A stretch of DNA of 36,570 nucleotides. Source: Chara braunii (taxonomy: Eukaryota; Streptophyta; Charophyceae; Charales; Characeae). The notes beneath the pieces were generated by a model. The model did not search any database and was not told the origin of the DNA. It saw nothing but the letters and a program-made list of their open reading frames with translations. Made by a program: the position numbers and the translations under genes. How positions within the stretch are numbered: the first letter of the stretch is position 1; each line of letters begins with the position of its first letter. Where the stretch lies: positions 1,575,612 to 1,612,181 of the forward strand of contig BFEA01000359.1 in assembly GCA_003427395.1 (NCBI GenBank), in the 5' to 3' direction. Shown here one piece after another: positions 30,492 to 36,570 of this stretch.

Positions 30492-31640
30492 TTGTTGCAT
30501 ACTGTAACGTGCAGACCAGAACAAGAACGGACCTCTCAATACAAAATACAAGATAACACAGCGGAAGACTTAGATACGAACGATCCGAACAATCAATATT
30601 GCAATGCAGCCCTGAACACACGTCATCATCATCGTTATCTGGTGTGAAGGGGGTTTGGCGCTTCACACAAGAAGATTGCGCCAGCCCCAACCATACACTG
30701 ACGAAGAAGGAGGGGTTAGACGAAAGAGGAGGGGAAAGATGGGAATGTCGTCAACACCAAGTCTCGGTACAGGCCCAAATAGTCTCTCGTCGAAATGTCT
30801 GAATCCCAATGTCCAGTCTGGATCCAATGTCATCAAGTCTCAAGTCACAACTCTTTCTCTCTCTGTCGTATTCTGAGAAATCAGGTGGCGAGAGGGTGAG
30901 AAGAGATGGTGGACTTAGAAGAGGAAGAAGAAGAACTCTCTCTCTCTCTGTGTCCCGTACTAACCTGTGAAGTTGGCGCCTTGATGCAGGTACCACGAAG
31001 ATGGAGCTGGAGCGATGGCGCCACAGGTAAGTACCACTGGCCTCCGCCAGTATCTCTCCCACTCTACGATCTACCACCTACCAGCGCCCAGCGCTGAAGA
31101 CTACTCTATGGCTATGGCGCCCAGCGCCGAAGACTACAACTAGCGCTAACTCCTGCCTAGCGCTGAAGACTACTGCAGCGCTCCTCNTGAGTGTTGCGTC
31201 CGAATCCTGAAGACTACTCGTGCCTACTGAAAACTACCTGACCGTGAAGTGCCTGGGAAGCCCTATGAACTACCCGGGTGCCTCCTGACTGCAGGCGAGC
31301 AGTCCAGGAGGCTCCTCTTGCCAATGCCGATCGGAGGCAGGGGCTGCCGCTGCAGCTCCTGCTCAAGCTCGTGAGGAACAGGCTATTTCTGGCCTGTTCC
31401 ACATCCATCTTTACGTGCCTGAGTCTTAGGGGCGGTTGAAACAACGAGGGCCTGAAAATGGCCCTCCGTTTCAGGCTGGAAGACCCAGAAATAGGNTGAA
31501 ANGGAGTAGGGCCTGCAGNCCCTCGTTTTTCAGCTTTTAGGCTGAAACGACCGGGGCCTGTAAGCCCCAAGTTTTAGGCTTTTAGGCTGAATGTCCCCGA
31601 CGGGCCCTGCAGGGCCCGTGTAGCTACACAGTATGCCACA
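30492..31640 (-). repeat. Element D 3' LTR
   Basis: 1149 bp with matching inverted ends: plus strand starts TGTTGCATACTGT and ends ACAGTATGCCACA. The polypurine tract lies directly outside the right end. Internal features: a (CT)n run near 30938-30950, five or so repeats of AGCGC(T/C)GAAGACTAC-like units (about 31085-31210), repeated TTTTAGGCTGAA words (31530-31590), a hairpin at 31446-31466, and perfect palindromes ACGGGCCCTGCAGGGCCCGT (31600-31619) and GTGTAGCTACAC (31618-31629). The fragment at 1-121 is a second copy of its last part. Confidence 0.88.
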
Positions 31641-31653
31641 CCCCCCCCTCCTC
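31641..31653 (-). other. Element D polypurine tract
   Basis: Minus strand GAGGAGGGGGGGG, immediately before the LTR start TGTGGCATACTG. This is where plus-strand DNA synthesis would be primed. Confidence 0.85.
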
Positions 31654-31665
31654 GAAGAACCGAGC

Positions 31666-32098
31666 TTACCTGCGAGAGCGAAGCTGTCTGTCTGAGGGAG
31701 GGACCACAGTCCGGGTGGGAGGGGCTGGTCGTGAAGCTTCCTGAGCTAACCTCCGCTTTTCATAATGCGCGTAGATCAGCTGTGCGGATGCTTTCAAATC
31801 TGCACCTGAAATCCACCGAGTGTCGTCGCGATCGCATGCTTTGAATGTGACTTTGTACTGTCTCGGCTTGTTGCCGTACTTGCGATCGGTGATGACGCGG
31901 TCAACTTCCTGATGACCATCCATCGAAGGAGGGTCCTACGATCGTCGGCCCGGAAAGTCGTCGCTCTTGGCTGGCGTGTATGTTGCCAGCTTCGAGGCGT
32001 GGAAGACCGGATGGACCGTCAGATGCTCTGGAATGTTGATCACAAATGAAGGGCCATCGGGCTCAAACCGGTTGGTTGCGTTCTAAATGAATATGTCG
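31666..32098 (-). pseudogene. Element D integrase C-terminus and chromodomain
   Basis: Reads PDGPSFVINIPEHLTVHPVFHASKL (about 31990-32070), the usual end of the integrase, then a TAG at 31936-31938, then DPPSMDGHQEVDRVITDRKY, RQYKVTFKACDRDDTRWI and a basic tail to 31666. The middle piece is chromodomain-like. Nothing of the catalytic core lies between here and RNase H. Confidence 0.78.
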
Positions 32099-32125
32099 TG
32101 AAGACTACTCGTGCCTACTGAAAAC
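32099..32125. other. Deletion junction carrying a 27-bp match to the D LTR
   Basis: The 27 bases are identical to 31208-31234 in the LTR, same strand. On the right the frame is the end of RNase H tether (KDLLCVPRD), on the left the integrase C-terminus, so about 1 kb of integrase is missing exactly here. Confidence 0.8.
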
Positions 32126-33565
32126 GACGGTCGCGTGGGACACATAGTAAGTCCTTGCCTCTCGAGTGGAGGAGCAAGTACCCGTCGGCAATGCGGTAAT
32201 GGCTGGCTGGCGGGTGATCCGAAGATAGTTGTGCATATAGCGTGGCAAAGTCCGGATCAGACTGGTATGCCCGGATGAAGTGTCGCTGAAGCTCCTCGTC
32301 GAATGCGAAGGCATGATGTGTCATAGCGCAAAGGTCAGGTCCTCGCGAGAGTGCATCTGCTGCACGATTTGAGAGGCCGGGAAGATGTTTCAGCGTGAAG
32401 TCAAACTGGTTGATGAAGTACATCCATCGTCCGATCGTGCTGCTCACCGTATCCTGCGTCTTGTAGTAGGTCAATGGATCGTTGTCCGTAACCCATGTGA
32501 ACCTACGACACCCAAGGAGGAAGTGCCGCCATCGCTTGAGAGCCATGACGAATGCGAGCAACTCCTTCTTCCTTGCATCATCAAGTGAGTTGATGGGAGG
32601 CACTTTGTGGATGAAATACTCCACAGGGTGTCAGTCGTCGCCGTCGTGCTGTTCCAAGACTGCCCCAATGCCATAGCCGGAAGCGTCCGTAGTCACTCTC
32701 GTCGGCAAGGTGGGGTCATAGATGCTAAGGACGGGTGCCATGAGCATAGCCGTCTTAAGTGCTTGGAATGACCGGTGTGCGTCGTCATCGAATACGAATG
32801 GCACCTTTGGCGACTGTAACCTCGTCATAGGTGCAACAATCCTTGAGTATCCGGTGATGAATCGCTGATAGTAGCCCGCCAATCCCATGAATGAACGAAC
32901 GTCCGTGGTGTTGGTGGGCTCGGGCCATACTTGTAGGGCCTCGATCTTGTCCACGAGCGGACGGATGCCTTGCGGCGTCACATAATGGCCCAAGTACTCC
33001 AGCTCCTGCCGCGCGAATTCGCACTTGTCGTGGTTGGCTTTGTACTTGGCTTGTCGTAGTCGCTCCAAAATGGTGCGCAGGTGTTNCACATGCTCCTCCA
33101 AACTCCGGCTGTACACCAGGATGTCGTCGAGGTAGATAAGTACAAACCGATCAGCATGTGTCGGAACTCCGTTGTCATAGCCGCTTGGAAAGTGGCTGGG
33201 GCATTCNTAAGGCCAAACGNCATAATCANCCATTCGAAATGCCCATACCGTGTCTTGAACGTGGTCTTGTAGCGATCCTCCTTGCGAATCTCGAGTTGGT
33301 GGTATCCCGACTTGAGATCGAGCTTGGAGAAGAACTTGGCACCGCCCAGTCGCTCGAGAAGATCGTTGATGCGTGGGAGAGGGCCGGCGTTTCTGATCGT
33401 CTGCGCGTTGAGCTTGCGATAATCGATGCACAACCGCAAATCCTTGTTCTTCTTCCGGGCGAAGAGAACAGGAACACCGTATGGCCATGAGCTAGGCCGA
33501 ATCCAGCCTTTCTCCAGAAGGTCGTCGAGTTGTGCCCGAAGCACACTTAACTCTTCCTCGCTCAT
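32115..33565 (-). pseudogene. Element D reverse transcriptase and RNase H, broken
   Basis: [59 protein letters not shown], then after a frame change near 33155 FVLIYLDDILVYSRS with intact catalytic Asp pair, YLGHYVTPQGI and VRSFMGLAGYYQRFI. RNase H: TRVTTDASGYGIGAVLEQ, a TGA near 32629 where Trp is expected (DD-HPVEY), KKELLAFVMALKRWRHFLLG and TWVTDNDPLTYY, then NRAADALSRG. Ambiguous bases hide a few residues around 33207-33228. Confidence 0.88.
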
Positions 33566-33938
33566 TCAGTAGATGCAACCGCGCGGAGGTACGGCTCTGT
33601 CCTCGAGGATGATCTCGTGGCGGATGGGCCGATCCGGTACTACTCCGTGCGGGCCTTCGAACACGTCGCTGTAGGGCGTCGAGAAGCTCGGTGATGCGTG
33701 GATCCGAAGGTGAGTCCGTCGATGAAGCATCATGGGGCGGGAGGACGTGGAGAAAATATACCCCCATCTCCTCGATGTCGTCTCTGATGATGGAAGCTCG
33801 CATGCTTGCGGCGGATACCACGTGGCAGCTGATCGAAGGGTGAGGAAGAGGCACCGTGCATGGAACTAATACTCCATTCCGATCACGAATGTGAACGGTG
33901 NGGATGAAGTAGTTCACCGNGTGATCCTTGCTCCGTAG
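33492..33938 (-). pseudogene. Element D linker between protease and RT
   Basis: Piece 33492-33917 reads VHIRDRNGVLVPCTVPLPHP, HVVSAASMRASII and EEMGVYFLHVLPP, then shifts frame near 33670; the continuation in the other frame ends in GCIY, a TGA, and MSEEELSVL. The TGA is most simply an Arg CGA changed by C to T. Two N bases near 33901 and 33920 obscure the start. Confidence 0.7.
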
Positions 33939-34877
33939 CTATGACATGCCCAAGATCATGTCGAATTTGGTGTCCAGAATGTCAAAGGACACCGCCTCAC
34001 TTGCGTGAGGGGCAAAGTACACTGGGACGCTGTCAATGCACCGGTCGATTGACTTGTGCGTGTGACCATCCGCCAATGTGACTTGCGTAGGCTGGGGCTT
34101 CGTCCGGACGCGTGGGCCAAGGCCGGCGCGCACCATGAAGTCTTGGCTGATGTAGTTGCGAGATGCTCCGCAATCGATCAAAGCGCTGCAGGTCGCTTCT
34201 CCGATCTGAATGCGTATGTATAGCAATGGTGCGTCGATGTCGTCGTNCCGTTGTGTCTTGAACTCGCGGTCGATCTTCGCAATGTAGACGTGAAGGTCGA
34301 CAACCTCTACTTCGACGTCCATCAACGGAGTCGGTACTGCAGTGTGCAAGTAATCTCGCAGTTGTGCCATGAGCACATTACAATGCGGTTTCGGCAATCG
34401 TCCGGTCGGGGGAACGGGCATCCACTGGAAGTCCGTGAACGTCTGTGGGTCGAGCACCTCAAGTCTTGACCACGACGATGAATCCCCGACGATAGATGGC
34501 GGCGAAGTTGTCGAAGCGGTTGCCGATGGTGATGAAACCGTGCATGCGGTAGATTGTTGCACGTGGGGCAGTTGGTCCAGCGGTGGAACCAAGTGGACAG
34601 CATAGTCCTCGTAAGTGTAACGAGAACCTGCGACATTCGCATCCTCCCCAGATGTGCAGGAGGCCGCTAGCAAGGCGGCCGAATCTGGCGGAGTGGAAGG
34701 TGGAGTCGCCTCACCTTCCGTGGAACTCAGTTTCCCGAGTTGAGGCGAGGTCGCACATCCTCCTTGCCCTGATCCTGGCACAGGGAGGTCTTGTGCTTGG
34801 TGCTGTTGCACCAATAGCAGCTGCCGTAGCGGCCGCGAACCTTGTACTCCGTCTCGGTCAAGCCGAACTTGACCCAT
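33939..34877 (-). pseudogene. Element D retropepsin-like protease and upstream linker
   Basis: The domain is in the left third: CSALIDCGASRNYISQDFMVRAGLG carries D-C-G at the catalytic position (canonical D-T/S-G), then VTLADGHTHKSIDRCIDSV and FDMILGMS. The frame ends in TAG at 33939 where ILGMSW would continue, so one Trp-to-stop change interrupts it. The right part (34400-34800) is a Ser/Pro/Thr-rich linker between nucleocapsid and protease. It overlaps the end of gag in another frame, suggesting a frameshift in or near the junction. Confidence 0.8.
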
Positions 34878-36329
34878 GGAACTTGTACTGGCTGTCCATT
34901 TCCGACCTGCGATTCGGATTTCGCCTTCCCATTATTGCGGGACTTGTTGTTGCTTCGCCACTGGACATCAGCCACCTGATATCCGTCACTTGATGCTGGA
35001 CTGGCTGTTGGGTTATCTCCACTGTCCGACTGGACTGCAGCGAAGTGCTGCTGTCGCGGACCAGTTCGTACCTTCTCCACATAAGTCGGCTGCCATGTTG
35101 ACTTCTCGTTTGCAGCNGACCTGTTGGTCTTGATGATCTCTCTGGCCTTGTCGACAATCTCGGTGAAAGTGGAGTATTGCTCGCGATCAGCAAGAGCCTG
35201 GCTCAATGCAGCGCAGGATCTGTTGTAGAACTCACGTCTGAGATGTATGAATGGCAAGTCCAGATTGGGCACTGCCGCAATCTTCTGCCACTCTGTGAGC
35301 CAGTCCCGTGTTGCAGTGTTGCCCTGTGACATGGTGAACAAACGGTTGATGGCGAGTGTCGGTGCGTCGTCGGCGATGAACCGCTTCTTCCACAGCCGTG
35401 TCAGTTCCTCCCATGTGATCTTGTCCTTCAAGTCCGATACGTCGACGCCGTGGGAGGTTGCCAGGTGGCTCAACCAGGTCTGGCATCCGCCCTTTGAGTT
35501 CAGGAACAGGGCTCCGATGTACACATGCTTGGCTACGGGCAGAATCCTGAGTTGCGTCGTGAATGCTTCCCACCAGAGGACCGGATCCTGCTGCGTGTAG
35601 TCGTCGAACTTGTCCAGTTGGAAAGTTGGCATCTTGTACATCTTCGGATTGTCATCCGCGTTCGTCGACTGCAGCTGTTGGACCTAGGTCTTCAAGGTAT
35701 GCAGCTGACTGCTGATGGTGGTCGGCGCAGCGAAGGTGCTGATGTCGTCGAGCATTTCCACTACGTGGTCAACGCATTCCTCCAGTTGGCGGCTAGAGGA
35801 TGCACTGCTAGAAGCCCCAACAGCTGGTCCTGGTACAGCTTGTTCCAGGTCCAGCAATTGGGCATTGAGTGCCCGAGTTGCATCCGGCTCTGCACTGTAT
35901 GGCGGAGCTTTGCCAACTCCTGATGCTATTGCGTCAGGTTCTGGTACTGTTTCTCCAACTCCGACCGTTGGTAGTTGCAAGCATACAACAACCGTGTCAC
36001 GAATTTGGAGAGAAACTCCTTATGCTGCTCTTCCGGTGTTCCGTCGTCGCCGTTTGGTTCAAAGTGCCAGAACTTGAGTTTTTCGATGCTTGTGGCTTCA
36101 TGCCGCTGCAACAGATCCTGGGCTTCCTTGCGGCGAGCCTGGGCATCTGCGTCTGCTTCGGCCCGTAGCCGCAGCTTCTCTGCTGTTGCCGCTTCTTCAG
36201 CCTGTAGCTGGGCAGCCTGACTGCCAGCTGGCGTTGTTCCTCAGCCTCGATTGCAACAAGTTGAGCCTGGAAGCGCTTTTTGTAGNCGGCAATGGGCTCA
36301 TTGGCCAGTTGGCCCGGCAGGCCCGTCAT
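34727..36329 (-). pseudogene. Element D gag, broken
   Basis: Likely start at 36329 (MTGLPGQLANEPIA), followed by a Glu/Gln/Arg-rich coiled coil that shifts frame near 36230 and continues as EADADAQARRKEAQDLLQR, FWHFEPNGDDGTPEEQHKEF and EECVDHVVEMLDDI. A TAG at about 35684 interrupts it before VQQLQ. The longest piece (34727-35641) begins MYKMPTFQLDKFDDYTQQDP and holds the capsid core (WWEAFTTQLRIL, LSHLATSHGVDVSDLKDKIT, LFTMSQGNTATRDWLTEW) and a canonical knuckle CYWCNSTKHKTSLC at 34778-34819. Confidence 0.85.
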
Positions 36330-36570
36330 GTTGCTGACGTGGCACTGTGTCTGATGTGGCACTGCTTACGTGGCACTGTGTCTGACATGGCACTGCTGAC
36401 GTGGCACTGCTTACGTGGCACTGTGTCTGACGTGGCACTGCTTACGTGGCACTGTGTCAATCCGGAAATGCATGCAAAGGGTGGGTGGGAGGGAAAAACG
36501 CAGGTAGGAAACCAACCCAACAATACTTTCCTCCGGCCCTAATCAACAGATAAAAAATAAAATAAAAAAA
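36330..36570 (-). other. Element D 5' leader, partial
   Basis: Starts next to the gag ATG. Most of it is the tandem array at 36334-36448; the rest (36456-36570) is non-coding with an A-rich end. No primer site is visible before the window ends. Confidence 0.65.
36334..36448. repeat. Tandem array of eight 14-16 bp units with TGACGTGGCAC core
   Basis: Units alternate between TGACGTGGCACTGTGTC and TACGTGGCACTGCT-like forms, with TGATG and TGACATG variants. Seven of the units keep an ACGTGG or near match. It directly precedes the gag start of D, reading GCCACGTCA in element orientation. Confidence 0.85.

Larger units (their letters stand above)
30492..36570 (-). mobile_element. Element D: third Ty3/gypsy family, 5' LTR outside the window
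   Basis: 3' LTR, polypurine tract, chromodomain, RNase H, RT, protease and gag read from left to right on the minus strand. The integrase core is absent. Gag and protease are clearly different from those of A and B. The 5' LTR and primer site must lie beyond 36570. Several single N bases (for example 31496, 33086, 33207, 34247, 36286) show low assembly quality here. Confidence 0.87.

Noticed and set aside
36334-36448. CRISPR-like array
   Set aside because: Units are contiguous with no unique spacers; it is a minisatellite in an eukaryotic retroelement leader.

Overview
The window is a block of transposable elements. I see no intact gene and no host gene. It looks like repeat-rich DNA from a streptophyte green alga, and the gag and chromodomain style reminds me of Chara braunii. 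That is recognition from memory, not a search. The N run and scattered single N bases indicate a draft assembly.

Five retroelements, all coded on the minus strand, fill it. Element A (471-19303) is a Ty3/gypsy element with ~1.0 kb LTRs and an initiator-Met primer binding site. Element B (6275-16557) is a different Ty3/gypsy family with ~360 bp LTRs. It sits inside the gag of A, flanked by a TTGTC/TTGAC target duplication. Element C (19308 to about 25.7 kb) belongs to A's family, abuts A's 5' LTR across four bases (CTTT), and lacks its 5' end. Next comes a Penelope-like element (about 26.09-30.31 kb) of the permuted type, with a GIY-YIG nuclease upstream of the reverse transcriptase. Just upstream of that, and in frame with it, lies a gag-like ORF1 with a CCHC knuckle. 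Element D (30492 to the window end) is a third Ty3/gypsy family with a ~1.15 kb LTR; an inverted fragment of the same LTR family opens the window (1-121).

Each Ty3 element reads right to left as LTR, PBS, leader, gag (CCHC), aspartic protease, RT, RNase H, integrase, chromodomain, LTR. D has lost its integrase core. All are decayed by stops, frameshifts and lost catalytic residues, for example Asp to Asn in A's RT and in B's integrase. Hand comparison puts the LTR pairs of both A and B at roughly 9-10 percent divergence, so these are old copies.

The most interesting parts are the permuted Penelope-like element with its in-frame gag-like ORF1, the dense array of hairpins in the leader of B, the recurrent TGACGTGGC-type repeats in the LTRs and leaders of unrelated families, and a deletion scar in D that carries a 27-bp match to its own LTR.
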